A stretch of 64,000 bases of DNA from Spongiibacter sp. IMCC21906 (GTDB lineage Bacteria > Pseudomonadota > Gammaproteobacteria > Pseudomonadales > Spongiibacteraceae): NCBI RefSeq assembly GCF_001010805.1, contig NZ_CP011477.1:1751001-1815000 (forward strand), written 5' to 3'. Shown in pieces: positions 53,652 to 63,320 of this stretch. The position numbers were made by a program, and so were the translations under genes. Below the pieces are notes generated by a model. That model made no database searches and had not been told where the DNA came from. It saw only the letters and a program-made list of their open reading frames with translations. Each line of letters starts with the position of its first letter. Positions within the stretch are counted from its first letter, which is position 1.

Positions 53652-54964
53652 GCCGGCTCGGCCCAAAGGTCGTATTCATCGGCACCGATGATATTCACCA
53701 CCAAGGCATCACCGGGGCTCACGTCGGTTACGCCATCGAGGTAGACCTTGCCGTCAATTTCTGGGGCATCGGCAATACTGCGGCCAATGGCGCCTTCTTC
53801 ATCGACATGATCAATCAGGATTTCTTGCTGGCTGCCAATTTTTGCCTGTAAACGTGCGGTGGAAATTTTCTGGGCGACGGCCATAAAGCGTTCCCAGCGG
53901 TCTTTTTTAACATCGTCGGGCACGTGGTCTTCCAGCTCATTGGCGGTGGCACCATCAACGGGGGAATATTCAAAACAGCCGACCCGATCAAGCTGGGCTT
54001 CTTGTAGCCAGTCCAGCAGCATTTGAAAATCTTCTTCCGTCTCGCCGGGAAAGCCGACAATAAAGGTGGAGCGAATCACTAGGTCAGGACAAGCTTCCCG
54101 CCACGCTTTGATGCGGCTCAGGGTTTTTTCTTGATGAGCGGGCCGTTTCATCGCTTTTAGCACTTTGGGGCTGGCATGCTGAAAGGGGATGTCTAAATAA
54201 GGGAGAATTTTGCCCTCTGCCATCAGTGGAATTACATTGTCGACGTGGGGGTAGGGGTAGACATAATGTAGCCGTACCCAAACGCCCATTTCGCCCAGCG
54301 CTTCACACAGTTCCAACATCCGGGTTTTTACTGGACGACCGTTCCAAAAGCCGGTGCGGTATTTTAAATCGAGGCCGTAGGCGCTGGTGTCCTGCGAGAT
54401 CACCAGCAGTTCGCGGACGCCAGAATCCACCAAACGTTTGGCTTCTTCCAGGACATCGCCGATGGGGCGGCTAACCAGGTCGCCACGCATGGACGGGATA
54501 ATGCAAAAACTGCAGCGATGGTTGCAGCCTTCAGAGATTTTGAGATAGGCATAGTGCCGAGGCGTTAACTTGATACCCTGAGGGGGGACGAGATCGACAA
54601 AGGGGTCGTGGTTTTTTGCCGGTGGTGCCCACGCGTGTACGGCGCCAACCACTTCTTCGTAAGCGGCGGGGCCACTGACGGCCAACACGTCGGGGTGCAC
54701 GGCACGAATTTTAGCGTCGTCACCCATACAGCCGGTAACAATAACTTTGCCGTTTTCTTTCAGGGCTTCGCCAATGGCATCCAGCGATTCTTGCTTGGCA
54801 CTATCAATAAAACCGCAGGTGTTGACCACAACCACGTCGGCGTCGTTATAGCTGGGTACCAGGTCGTAGCCTTCGGTACGTAGCTGGGTAAGAATGCGCT
54901 CTGAATCGACCAGCGCTTTGGGGCAGCCCAGACTGACAAAACCGACTTTAGGGGGCGTGGCCAT
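53648..54964 (-). CDS. rimO: Ribosomal protein S12 methylthiotransferase
   Basis: Radical SAM enzyme adding a methylthio group to Asp of ribosomal protein S12. 438 residues. N-terminal UPF0004 domain ([40 protein letters not shown]) holds the auxiliary cluster; the radical SAM motif is CNHRCSFC; the C-terminal TRAM domain ends near [11 protein letters not shown]. First gene of a rimO-rsmE operon. Confidence 0.96.
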   Translation of the reverse strand: MATPPKVGFVSLGCPKALVDSERILTQLRTEGYDLVPSYNDADVVVVNTCGFIDSAKQESLDAIGEALKENGKVIVTGCMGDDAKIRAVHPDVLAVSGPAAYEEVVGAVHAWAPPAKNHDPFVDLVPPQGIKLTPRHYAYLKISEGCNHRCSFCIIPSMRGDLVSRPIGDVLEEAKRLVDSGVRELLVISQDTSAYGLDLKYRTGFWNGRPVKTRMLELCEALGEMGVWVRLHYVYPYPHVDNVIPLMAEGKILPYLDIPFQHASPKVLKAMKRPAHQEKTLSRIKAWREACPDLVIRSTFIVGFPGETEEDFQMLLDWLQEAQLDRVGCFEYSPVDGATANELEDHVPDDVKKDRWERFMAVAQKISTARLQAKIGSQQEILIDHVDEEGAIGRSIADAPEIDGKVYLDGVTDVSPGDALVVNIIGADEYDLWAEPA

Positions 54965-55261
54965 AGGTAACCTCGTGATCTGTCCCGGGGGACGTTGCAG
55001 GAAGACGGTACGCTATTGCGGCATCTTCCAGTAGAAAGTCGCGCATTTTAGCGGATTGCTGTCGCCGCGCCTATGGTGAGACTTGGCAAGTTTTGGCTTT
55101 GTGTTGAGTGGACGGGCGGGGCTGTTGAGGTATCCGTAACACTGCGGTTGGCAAACACCTCGTCTTTCTGCTTGAATCGAGCTTGAGGTCAGCACTTTAT
55201 TCATTTAGCGCTTTTGATGGTAAAGGGCGACTCGGTGGTTTTTTGATGGAAAGGATGAGTA

Positions 55262-55579
55262 ATGATTCAGTCTCCAAATGACGCTTCTTTGTCGTTGCCA
55301 CTTCCCGATGAGGATGCACTAGATGATTATATAGAGTTCGTCATTGATAACGGCGAAGATGCTCGAGATCGTTATATGACGGTTATTGTTGACGATCAAG
55401 GCCATGCTTACACCTTGCTGGCGGGTCTAGATCGCAAAAACGTGTATGCCTTGCTTGATAGTTTTGAGGGAAGGCCTAAAAGCCGCAGTGGTCGTCGCAT
55501 TCACTGGAACGATCTTCCCGATGCCTGTCAGCGGTTAATGTGGCAGGAGGTACTCAATATTAATTCGCAGTATGAATGA
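55262..55579 (+). CDS. Hypothetical small acidic protein
   Basis: Protein of 105 residues with no recognised family. Acidic N-terminal half (LPDEDALDDYIEFVIDNGEDARDRY), a beta-rich centre (MTVIVDDQGHAYTLLAGLDRKNVYALL) and a C-terminal helix with Trp residues. The ATG follows GGAAAGGATGAGTA. Monocistronic between rimO and the sulfotransferase region. Coding status is supported by the ribosome-binding site and the well-mixed composition; no function can be inferred. Confidence 0.6.
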   Translation: MIQSPNDASLSLPLPDEDALDDYIEFVIDNGEDARDRYMTVIVDDQGHAYTLLAGLDRKNVYALLDSFEGRPKSRSGRRIHWNDLPDACQRLMWQEVLNINSQYE

Positions 55580-56041
55580 AACTTAACCCCTCCTATTTTA
55601 GTTTCTTCCGGCATTGGCGCTCGTTCGGTATGTGAGTGGGGCGAGCTTACTTAGCTTGGTATTCACTGCATCTCTGGCTTTTAGACTCCGTGTATTTCCG
55701 CGTTGGGCGATTATCAGAACGGCCTTGCGCCAGCTCATAGCTATGACATTTAAATAGATATTCCTCAACACGCACCAACGGAACTTGGCGCTACTGCACA
55801 TTTTTAAAAAAATGGTCTGGATATTTAATGTCATCTCCCAAAAGATGGCGCTCCTGCGCGGAGCTTGCTGCGTGGGATATATTGGACCAATACCTGCAGC
55901 TACTAGCTGCTATCGTTTTCCCTATCGTATAAAAGTCAGTCTTCAATAAGGTGGTAGCCGTTGTGGCTGCCACAAAATTTCAATGTCTTGGTGCTAAGGT
56001 CTTTGCCGAGTATTGCCGAAACAAGTTGTATGGATGCGTGT
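55580..56041. other. Intergenic region with a short palindrome before the sulfotransferase gene
   Basis: No gene is supported in these 462 bases. Minus-strand frames at 55598-55834 and 55791-55973 have no ribosome-binding site or domain. TTGTGGC-T-GCCACAA (55961-55975) is a perfect 7-base inverted repeat, 67 bases before the sulfotransferase ATG, and could be a regulator site. TATAAAAG at 55928-55935 is a possible -10 region. Confidence 0.4.
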
Positions 56042-57034
56042 ATGACAAAAACTCTAGATCCTGATTTTCCGCTTAGCAATGAAGATGCGCCTTTTTTATC
56101 GCAGCTCGACAGCACCGTGGTCCGGCCTGTTTTTATTATGGGTTTGCACCGCTCTGGCACGACGTTTTTATACAGCTGTATGGCTAAGTCGTTTCCGCTG
56201 GCAAATCTCAGCCTTTACCATCTTTTCTATTATGACCGTCTGTTGGCGAATAAAAGTGATGATGGCTGCGAGAACAAAGACAAAGCACTGCTGAATAATT
56301 ATTTGTTGTCATTGGGGGTGGGTGATCGGGGGCTCGATAGCACTGAAGTGAACGCAGATAGCGTAGAAGAATATGGATTTTTATTGCGGCAGCGATTTTC
56401 CAGTTTTAAATTCAGTGACAAAAATGCGCCATTTTTTGACCAGATGTGCCGCAAATTGTTGTATGTGCAAAAGGGCAGTGAAGCAGTGCTCCTCAAAAAT
56501 CCATGGGACACTGGCAATGCGGAGACCATTTTAAAACACTTCCCGCAAGCGCGATTTGTTTACATTAACCGAGAACCCATCGCAGTGCTTAACAGCATGT
56601 TAAACGCCATGCTGTCTTATCTGGAAAGCCCACAACATTATCTGGAGTTACTGCTGAGCCCGAGTGGTAACCGGCAAAGTTATCGGGGTGCTTATGTGCT
56701 ATGGCGCGGTTTGAGGCTGGTACGAAAACTTATTGGCCGCAATGCGATGGCCAGGCTGTTGCGGCCTGTTATGCGCAAAAACCTTGCTGTGCAATTGGCG
56801 GGTTATCGTGCAGAGATTGATAATTTACCTAAAGATAAAGCAGTTGAGGTGGATTATCAGCAGTTGGTTGCTGATCCCCAAGCTGTCATGGCAAACCTGC
56901 AACCCCTGTTGTCCCTGCCGTTGCTGAATGCTGATCTGACGATGAATGTACGACAACGATTTTCGTTAAACCCTATTTTACAAGGGTATGAGAGTAAATT
57001 GATGTCTTACCTGAAGACGCGAGGCGTGCTTTAG
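56042..57034 (+). CDS. Sulfotransferase family protein
   Basis: Predicted PAPS-dependent sulfotransferase of about 330 residues. The 5'-phosphosulfate-binding loop is FIMGLHRSGTTFLYSC, and the 3'-phosphate-binding segment is PQARFVYINREPIAVLNSMLNAM. VLLKNPWDTGNAETILKHF is the strand and helix before it. Starts: ATG at 56042 (GGA nine bases before), ATG at 56030 or GTG at 55961 are all in frame; none has a strong ribosome-binding site and the first conserved residues come later. It precedes an NRPS and a glycosyltransferase in the same direction, which suggests a tailoring role in making a sulfated natural product (inference); a gap of 458 bases means they may not share a transcript. Confidence 0.85.
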   Translation: MTKTLDPDFPLSNEDAPFLSQLDSTVVRPVFIMGLHRSGTTFLYSCMAKSFPLANLSLYHLFYYDRLLANKSDDGCENKDKALLNNYLLSLGVGDRGLDSTEVNADSVEEYGFLLRQRFSSFKFSDKNAPFFDQMCRKLLYVQKGSEAVLLKNPWDTGNAETILKHFPQARFVYINREPIAVLNSMLNAMLSYLESPQHYLELLLSPSGNRQSYRGAYVLWRGLRLVRKLIGRNAMARLLRPVMRKNLAVQLAGYRAEIDNLPKDKAVEVDYQQLVADPQAVMANLQPLLSLPLLNADLTMNVRQRFSLNPILQGYESKLMSYLKTRGVL

Positions 57035-57492
57035 ACGCCTTGCTTGAATTTTAATTACGCTTTGTTGCAGCAAGTCCAACAGCTTAGATACTTATTTCTG
57101 TGTTTGTGAATTGGCACTCGTTTTTGAAAACCATAGGGTTTTATTTTTATGTCTGGGCACAATGATTGCTCAGTGTGAATTAGTAGTGATGTTAAATATT
57201 ATTTTGAATACATGAATGGGGCAGTTGTACTGCAAAAATTAGATCGTATCTTTATAGAAAGTGAGTACGGTTTTATCACTCGCTAAGTCTCAGATTGTAG
57301 CGTTTGCTGATAGCAGTTGTGCTCCCTGGTCAAGTTTGTCTCGATAAATAGAGTGTTTTGATGTTATTTAGACGAGTCAACGCCGTTTTTTAAAAAGCAG
57401 CTCTACTTAGCTTTTAATTTATTTGTGCTATTAAAAACAGCGCACGGGTTTCTATTGCCTGAAATTTTTGATCGATGGGAAAGGGGGATTAA
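57035..57492. other. Intergenic region upstream of the NRPS gene
   Basis: AT-rich 458 bases with no supported gene. The region must hold the promoter of the NRPS operon. GGGAAAGGGGG at 57477-57487 is a strong ribosome-binding site for the NRPS ATG. No clear palindrome or riboswitch was recognised. Confidence 0.45.
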
Positions 57493-60400
57493 ATGAAAAG
57501 GCGCATTGCAGAATCGTCTCAGTTGGATACAAAAAATGCTAATCTTGATGACGCGTATTTTTCTGTGGGTCGGGGGCAATTTTTGGAAGGCATTAAACCG
57601 GTTCAAGAATGGCAGTCTGCTATGCGACGTTTGCCTTTGTCTGTTTCTCAGCGAGGAATGTGGATGGGCGCCAAAATTGGCCCTAAGGACGCCACATTTA
57701 ATTTGGCTGAATACTGCGAAATTTTAGGGCCAGTTGATCCTGGCTTGTTCATTGCCGCTGTTAAGCGTGTTGCCAATGAAGCCGAAATTTGGCGAGTTCA
57801 AATTATTGATGACGAAGATGGCCCTTATCAATTGTTAGCGCCGGTCAGTGTTCGTCCCGTCCCCTTTGTCGATGTGAGTCAGCAATCAGATCCTAAAGCG
57901 GCTGCGGAACGTTGGATGATGGATGAGTTATTACAGCCCGTTGATGTTGCGGTTGATCCGCTGTGGTGTTGTGCGCTGTTTAAAATAGCGGAGGATCGGT
58001 ATTTTTGGTATCACCGCAGTCATCATATTGTCTTAGATGGTTTCTCTGCGGGGCTGCTCAGCAGGCGAGTGGCAGAACTTTATAATGCTAGCTTAGAAGG
58101 GCGCGACCCCGGCCCCAATCCTTTCCCCGGTCTAGAGCAGCAGTTGGCGCTGGAAAAAAACTACCGGGAATCCAGCCGTTTTCAACGGGATAAAGACTAT
58201 TGGACGACGCGCCTGGCAGCTTTGCCCGAACCCAGCTCTTTGTCTCGCCGCAGCGCTAAGGCGGGTGGTGGACTTCGTCGCAGTACGGCCCGGCTTAGTG
58301 TGTCTGAGTCGGCGGCGTTGCGCCAGATTGGTGATGTTAGTGGCGGCAGCTTGCCCCAAGTCTTGATCGCGCTAATGGCCAGCTATATTTATCGCCATAC
58401 CGGTGAGGATGATCTGGTATTTGGTATGCCTGTCTCTGGCCGTAGTAGCAAGGCCATGCGGGAAATTCCTTGCATGATGGCCAATGCGGTCACTATTCGT
58501 TTGCAAATGCGGGCAGATATTACTTTGGGTGAGCTAATTGGCCAGGTGGCTAAAGTGGTTCGTAGCGCCCTGCGTCATCAACAGTATCGCTACGAAGAGC
58601 TGCGTCGTGACTTGGGGTTATTGGCAAAGGGGCAGCAAATCTCTTTGGTGGGGGTCAATATTGAACCCTTTGATTACGATTTGCGATTTGGTGGTCATCC
58701 TAGCATTGCTCACAATATGTCCAATGGCACTATCGAAGATCTCACGTTTTTTGTTTACGACCGTGGTGACGAAAAAGGCCTGCGTATCGATCTGGATGCC
58801 AATCCGTCTTTGTATTCGCAACAGGAATTAGACGAGCATCGTGATCGCTTGCAGCGTTTGCTGAGCGGCTTGCTGGCCACTCCTGAACAAGCGATCACCA
58901 ATATTGATTTGCTGTCAGCAGCAGAGCGGCAGCAGTTATTGTATGACTGGAATCAAACGGCAGCCCCCACTGCGGAGCAGCGTTTTGATCAAGCTTTTGC
59001 CGCGCAAGCTGTGGCAGCGCCATCCGCCGTTGCCTTGCTCTGCGATGGTCAGCGTATGTCGTATCAGCAGCTGGATGAGCGTGCCAATCAATTGGCCGCG
59101 GAGTTAGTCGCTCAGGGTTTGGGCCCCGGAGACTATATTGCCGTGGCGCTGCCTCGAAGCAATGATTTGGTGGTGGCGTTGTTAGCTATTATGAAATCGG
59201 GAGCGGCCTATGTCCCACTGGATCCCCAGCAGCCCGCACCGCGCCTGAAGATGATTCTGCAAGAAGCCCAGCCTGGTTTATTAATCAGTACTGAAACAAT
59301 AGCCGAAGCCTTAGGTGAAGGTGTTGAACGTTGTTTAAATTTGGCTGCTCTGGATTGGGCCGCACTACCTTTTCATCAAGTGAAACCTGCTGGAATTATC
59401 GATAGCGAATCTCCCGCTTATGTGATTTATACATCGGGGTCGACCGGTAGGCCAAAAGGTGTGGTCATTAGCCATGCCAGCTTAATGAACTTTCTATTGG
59501 GTATGAATGAACTGCTGGAGATTACTCAGCAGGATAAAGTGCTGGCCTTAACCACTATCTCTTTCGATATTGCGGCATTAGAAATTTATCTGCCGCTAAT
59601 GATCGGTGCTCAGGTGGTGATGTGTAGCAAAGAAACTGCGAGAGACCCAGACCGGCTTTTTGGCATTATTAAAGCCTGTGATGTTTCAGTTATGCAGGCC
59701 ACGCCTTCACATTGGCAGGCTCTATTGCTGGACCATCTCGATGAATTAAAAGGTCTGAAGCCCTTGGTTGGCGGCGAAGCCTTGCCGGTTAACCTGGCTA
59801 AACAACTATTACAGCTGGGCCGCGGGGTGGTGAATTTATACGGGCCGACAGAAACCACGGTGTGGTCTACCGCAATGCAGCTAAGTTGGGGCGATGTGGA
59901 AAGTACGCTGTCTGCGCCACCCATCGGCAAGCCCATTCGCAATACCCAGGTGTATGTGCTCGATAGCAGTAAACAACCCGTTCCCCTCGGGGTGATTGGT
60001 GAGCTGTATATTGGTGGCGCCGGCGTGGCGCAGGGGTATTTGAATCGACCGGAATTAACCGCCGAGCGTTTTGTGGATAATCCCTTTGCTACAGGAAAAA
60101 TGTATCAAACTGGCGATCTGGCCCGCTGGCGAGAAGACGGCGTTTTGGAATATTTAGGCCGCAATGATTTTCAAATGAAAATCCGCGGCTTTCGAATTGA
60201 GGCAGAAGAAGTCGAAGCTCAATTACAGACCTGCGCCGGGGTTCAGCAAGCGGTGGTGAGTTTGCGACAAGATCCAACGGGTGAAAAACGCTTGGTGGCG
60301 TATTTATTAGCAGAGGATGATCAGCAAGACAGTTTTGATCCAGCTGCGTTAAGAAAGTCTTTGGAGGCGGTACTGCCAGATTATATGGTGCCGGCGGTGT

Positions 60401-61587
60401 ATGTCAGTGTTGATTCCCTGCCTTTGAATGTGAATGGCAAGCTCGACCGCAAGGCCTTACCCGAGCCTCAGTGGCTGGTAAAAACTGAGTATTTCCCTCC
60501 CCGTAATGAGCTTGAGCGTCAGTTGGAAATCCTGTGGATGGAGATTTTTCAATGCCAGCGGGTGAGCATTCACGACAGTTTCTTTGAGTTGGGTGGCGAC
60601 TCCTTAATGGCGGCCAAAATGGTATCGCGCATTCGGGATATTACCGGGAAGCCCGTGCCAATGGTGGCGATTTTTGAAGCAGCTAGCATTGCCGAATTAG
60701 CAGAGCAACTTGAAGCGAGCTGGAATTCAGAAAGCCCCGTTAAAGATCCCCTCGACAGATTGCTGACCTTACGGAAAGGTGGCAGTAGTGAGCCGCTGTT
60801 TTGCATTCATCCGGTGATTGGTTTGGGCTGGGGGTATGCGTCGTTAAGTCGTCATCTACCTGATGACCGACCGCTTTACGCGTTACAAGCCAAGGGGCTG
60901 AATGGCGAGGGTGAGCTGCCGCAAAGCATAGAAGATATCGCCGCTGATTATATTCGTGAGATCCGCCGAGTTCAGCCCTCCGGGCCTTATCATTTTCTGG
61001 GTTGGTCAATGGGCGGCATTATCGCTTATGAAATGTCCCGGCAGCTGCAAGCCGCAGGTGAAGGCATTAGCATGTTAGCTATTCTCGATGCCTACCCTTT
61101 TGTGCAGCGTGCTGACAAGGTATGGAATAACGAATTGGCATTGGTGGAAAATGCCCTGGCGTTTTTGAATCTGGATGTCAGTAAGGGCGAAGCCATGCCC
61201 CAGACGATGGATCAACTCACCGAGTTTTTGTGTCGGGAATACGCTATTTTTGACTTGCCTGTAGTGCAAGAAATGCAGCGTGCCGATATTGATATTGTGA
61301 GCGGTATGCGCAAGGTCATTGAAAACAATCTTGAACTTGTCCGGCATTATCAACCCGGTCCGCTGACGGCCGACATTTTGTTTTTTCAGGCGGCCCATAG
61401 CAGTCAAGTAGCGATGGGTGAGCTACTTCACCATCAGCCAGAAGCCTGGCGAACAGCACTGGATGGCGAGCTGATTGTGTATACCTTGGAGTGTGACCAT
61501 CAACAGATGCTGCAAGACGTTGCGACAGATGTGATGGGGCCAGTTTTAAACGATGTTTTGCAGCCCGAAGCGGCGATGCAGGCTTGA
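57493..61587 (+). CDS. Single-module non-ribosomal peptide synthetase (C-A-PCP-TE), EntF-like
   Basis: Multidomain enzyme of 1364 residues, close in layout to EntF (about 1290). Condensation domain, roughly residues 40-480, with active HHIVLDG at H177-G183. Adenylation domain, roughly 500-990: A3 YTSGSTGRPKG near 646, A5 LYGPTETTVW, A7 TGDLARW, A8 FQMKIRGFRIE, A10 VNGKLDRK. The specificity code read by eye against GrsA is D-I-L-Q-L-G-L-V-W-K, very near the published glycine code (DILQLGLIWK). Carrier domain with phosphopantetheine Ser1037 in LGGDS. Thioesterase with Ser1172 in GWSMGG, Asp1199 and His1336. There is no epimerase or MbtH gene nearby. The upstream acyl donor is not encoded in the window. 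It probably joins an acyl starter to glycine and releases the product, possibly as oligomers (inference). The glycosyltransferase gene follows within six bases. Confidence 0.9.
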   Translation: MKRRIAESSQLDTKNANLDDAYFSVGRGQFLEGIKPVQEWQSAMRRLPLSVSQRGMWMGAKIGPKDATFNLAEYCEILGPVDPGLFIAAVKRVANEAEIWRVQIIDDEDGPYQLLAPVSVRPVPFVDVSQQSDPKAAAERWMMDELLQPVDVAVDPLWCCALFKIAEDRYFWYHRSHHIVLDGFSAGLLSRRVAELYNASLEGRDPGPNPFPGLEQQLALEKNYRESSRFQRDKDYWTTRLAALPEPSSLSRRSAKAGGGLRRSTARLSVSESAALRQIGDVSGGSLPQVLIALMASYIYRHTGEDDLVFGMPVSGRSSKAMREIPCMMANAVTIRLQMRADITLGELIGQVAKVVRSALRHQQYRYEELRRDLGLLAKGQQISLVGVNIEPFDYDLRFGGHPSIAHNMSNGTIEDLTFFVYDRGDEKGLRIDLDANPSLYSQQELDEHRDRLQRLLSGLLATPEQAITNIDLLSAAERQQLLYDWNQTAAPTAEQRFDQAFAAQAVAAPSAVALLCDGQRMSYQQLDERANQLAAELVAQGLGPGDYIAVALPRSNDLVVALLAIMKSGAAYVPLDPQQPAPRLKMILQEAQPGLLISTETIAEALGEGVERCLNLAALDWAALPFHQVKPAGIIDSESPAYVIYTSGSTGRPKGVVISHASLMNFLLGMNELLEITQQDKVLALTTISFDIAALEIYLPLMIGAQVVMCSKETARDPDRLFGIIKACDVSVMQATPSHWQALLLDHLDELKGLKPLVGGEALPVNLAKQLLQLGRGVVNLYGPTETTVWSTAMQLSWGDVESTLSAPPIGKPIRNTQVYVLDSSKQPVPLGVIGELYIGGAGVAQGYLNRPELTAERFVDNPFATGKMYQTGDLARWREDGVLEYLGRNDFQMKIRGFRIEAEEVEAQLQTCAGVQQAVVSLRQDPTGEKRLVAYLLAEDDQQDSFDPAALRKSLEAVLPDYMVPAVYVSVDSLPLNVNGKLDRKALPEPQWLVKTEYFPPRNELERQLEILWMEIFQCQRVSIHDSFFELGGDSLMAAKMVSRIRDITGKPVPMVAIFEAASIAELAEQLEASWNSESPVKDPLDRLLTLRKGGSSEPLFCIHPVIGLGWGYASLSRHLPDDRPLYALQAKGLNGEGELPQSIEDIAADYIREIRRVQPSGPYHFLGWSMGGIIAYEMSRQLQAAGEGISMLAILDAYPFVQRADKVWNNELALVENALAFLNLDVSKGEAMPQTMDQLTEFLCREYAIFDLPVVQEMQRADIDIVSGMRKVIENNLELVRHYQPGPLTADILFFQAAHSSQVAMGELLHHQPEAWRTALDGELIVYTLECDHQQMLQDVATDVMGPVLNDVLQPEAAMQA

Positions 61588-61593
61588 TAAGCG

Positions 61594-62910
61594 ATGAGAA
61601 TTACTGTGTTTTCAATCGGCACCCAAGGCGATGTGCGGCCGTTTGTGGCCTTAGCCCTAGGCTTACAAGCCCAGGGGCACGAGGTTTGTATTGCCAGTGG
61701 CAAGAGTTGCGAAGCGCTGGTTCGTCGGTTTGGAATTAGCTATGCGCCGCTGACAGCCGATTTTTTGGAATGGATGGCAAATGATCCAAAGGCCCTGCAA
61801 AAAGGCTTAAATCCTCTAAAGTTTGTACGCACTGCCAGAAAAGCCTTGGCAGAGATGTCGGTAGATTGGGCAGAGCAAGGCTTGGCCGCTGCCAAAGGCG
61901 CTGATTTGCTGCTGGGCAATGGCATGGTGTCAGTACTGGCGGCATCGCTGGGCGAGTCGTTGTCGATTCCGGTGGTAGAAACGCATTTGCAACCGGTAAC
62001 GCCCTGTGGGGATATTCCGCCGATGATGCTAAAGCCCCCTAAGCGACCGCTACCGGGAAGGCTGAATTTGGCGCTGTATCACAGCCTGCGGGTGTTGACC
62101 TGGCAGATGTTAAGCGCTGCCTATAGTCCACTGCGGCGGGCGCTGGGGCTAGATGCGATTCCTTGGTACGGACCGTATTTTCGCCGTGATCGGGTAAATC
62201 ATCGGCTGTTGTATGGTTTTAGTCCAACGCTGGTGACGCCATCTTCCAGTTGGCCGGATAGCGTCCGCGTTGCGGGTAACTGGTTTTTAGATGAAGGGCA
62301 GAACTGGCAAGCACCTACTAAATTGGCCCACTTTTTGGCGACAAGCCCCGCAGATTCAAAACCGGTTTATATCGGTTTTGGCAGCATGTTAAGCACTGAG
62401 ACGGATGAGTTTAGCAAAATAATTTATCAGGCTATTAAGCAATCAGGGCAGCGTGCGGTGGTGGCCACCGGCTGGGGCGGGTTAGAGGCCAGCTTGCTGG
62501 ACGATGACGACATCTGTGTTATCGATGCCGCTCCCCATGACTGGTTATTACCCCAGATGTCGATGGCGATACATCACGGTGGGGTGGGAACTACCGCGGC
62601 GGCGCTGCGGGCAGGTATTCCCTCGGTGGTGATTCCCTTTTTTGGTGACCAACCTTTTTGGGCTTGGCGGCTAAACCAGCTGGGGGTGGCACCGCCGGGT
62701 TTAACGCGTAAAAACATAACGGTGGAGCAGTTGCTGGCAGCCATCCATTTTAATTTAGATGAGGCAGTTGTGCGCCGGGCAGCTGCGCTTGGCGACCAAA
62801 TGCGATCAGAAGACGGAGTGCGGGTGGCAATAGATCAGTTAACAGCGTGGGGGCTTTTGACAAGCACTGCCATGGAAAGCAGCCAGAGAGACGTGAAAGC
62901 GCTGAGCTAA
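61594..62910 (+). CDS. GT1-family glycosyltransferase (sterol/macrolide UGT-like)
   Basis: Cytoplasmic GT-B glycosyltransferase of 438 residues. N-terminal acceptor half begins RITVFSIGTQGDVRPFVALALGLQAQGHEVCIASG, as in sterol 3-beta-glucosyltransferases, rhamnosyltransferase RhlB and antibiotic GTs. The C-terminal donor-binding motif is HHGGVGTTAAALRAGIPSVVIPFFGDQPFWA. It starts six bases after the NRPS stop, so it is translated from the same transcript and probably glycosylates the NRPS product (inference). Sugar and acceptor are not readable from the motif. Confidence 0.9.
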   Translation: MRITVFSIGTQGDVRPFVALALGLQAQGHEVCIASGKSCEALVRRFGISYAPLTADFLEWMANDPKALQKGLNPLKFVRTARKALAEMSVDWAEQGLAAAKGADLLLGNGMVSVLAASLGESLSIPVVETHLQPVTPCGDIPPMMLKPPKRPLPGRLNLALYHSLRVLTWQMLSAAYSPLRRALGLDAIPWYGPYFRRDRVNHRLLYGFSPTLVTPSSSWPDSVRVAGNWFLDEGQNWQAPTKLAHFLATSPADSKPVYIGFGSMLSTETDEFSKIIYQAIKQSGQRAVVATGWGGLEASLLDDDDICVIDAAPHDWLLPQMSMAIHHGGVGTTAAALRAGIPSVVIPFFGDQPFWAWRLNQLGVAPPGLTRKNITVEQLLAAIHFNLDEAVVRRAAALGDQMRSEDGVRVAIDQLTAWGLLTSTAMESSQRDVKALS

Positions 62911-62937
62911 AAAGAAAAAGGCCAGCGTGGCTGGCCT
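62910..62937 (-). terminator. Terminator of the ferredoxin operon
   Basis: AGGCCAG (62919-62925) and CTGGCCT (62931-62937) form a seven-base stem around CGTGG; on the minus strand TTTTTCTTTTT follows. It serves the minus-strand ferredoxin genes. On the plus strand the hairpin lacks a T run. Confidence 0.75.
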
Positions 62938-62979
62938 GATAATGCTGATGGCGGCAATCAGTATTTAATACTGAGGCGC

Positions 62980-63300
62980 TTAATACTGCGATTCGGGGAG
63001 TTTGATAACCAGACCATCCATTTCGTCGGTGACGGTAATCTGGCAGCTTAAGCGGCTGGTGTCTTCAGGATCCAGCACGCAGGTGAGCATATCCTGCTCA
63101 ATATCCGTGGCGGGGCCGACTTTATCCATCCACTTCTCGTCTACGTAACAGTGGCAGGTGGCGCAGCTGCAAGAGCCACCACATTCAGCGAGAATGGCAT
63201 CAATGCCATTGTCGATAGCAGCTTGCATAACGGTAGTCCCGGTTTCTGCTTGGACGTCTACTTCATTACCGTCATGACTTACAAATTTAATAGCGGGCAT
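62980..63300 (-). CDS. [2Fe-2S] ferredoxin, putidaredoxin/adrenodoxin type
   Basis: Electron carrier of 106 residues. Cluster ligands are C40-x5-C46-x2-C49 and C86, the spacing of putidaredoxin-like ferredoxins that serve cytochrome P450s or Rieske-type oxygenases. The Asp/Glu-rich segment after the loop and CQITVTDEMDGLVIKLPESQY at the end are typical. The ATG at 63300 with AGGA upstream is preferred over one five codons earlier. Directly upstream on the same strand is its flavoprotein reductase. No P450 gene is in the window. Confidence 0.93.
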   Translation of the reverse strand: MPAIKFVSHDGNEVDVQAETGTTVMQAAIDNGIDAILAECGGSCSCATCHCYVDEKWMDKVGPATDIEQDMLTCVLDPEDTSRLSCQITVTDEMDGLVIKLPESQY

Positions 63301-63320
63301 AGTTGTTCCTATCAATCCTG

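Noticed and set aside
55598-55834. Minus-strand frame of 78 residues between the hypothetical gene and the sulfotransferase
   Set aside because: No ribosome-binding site, no domain and unusual composition; nothing supports translation.
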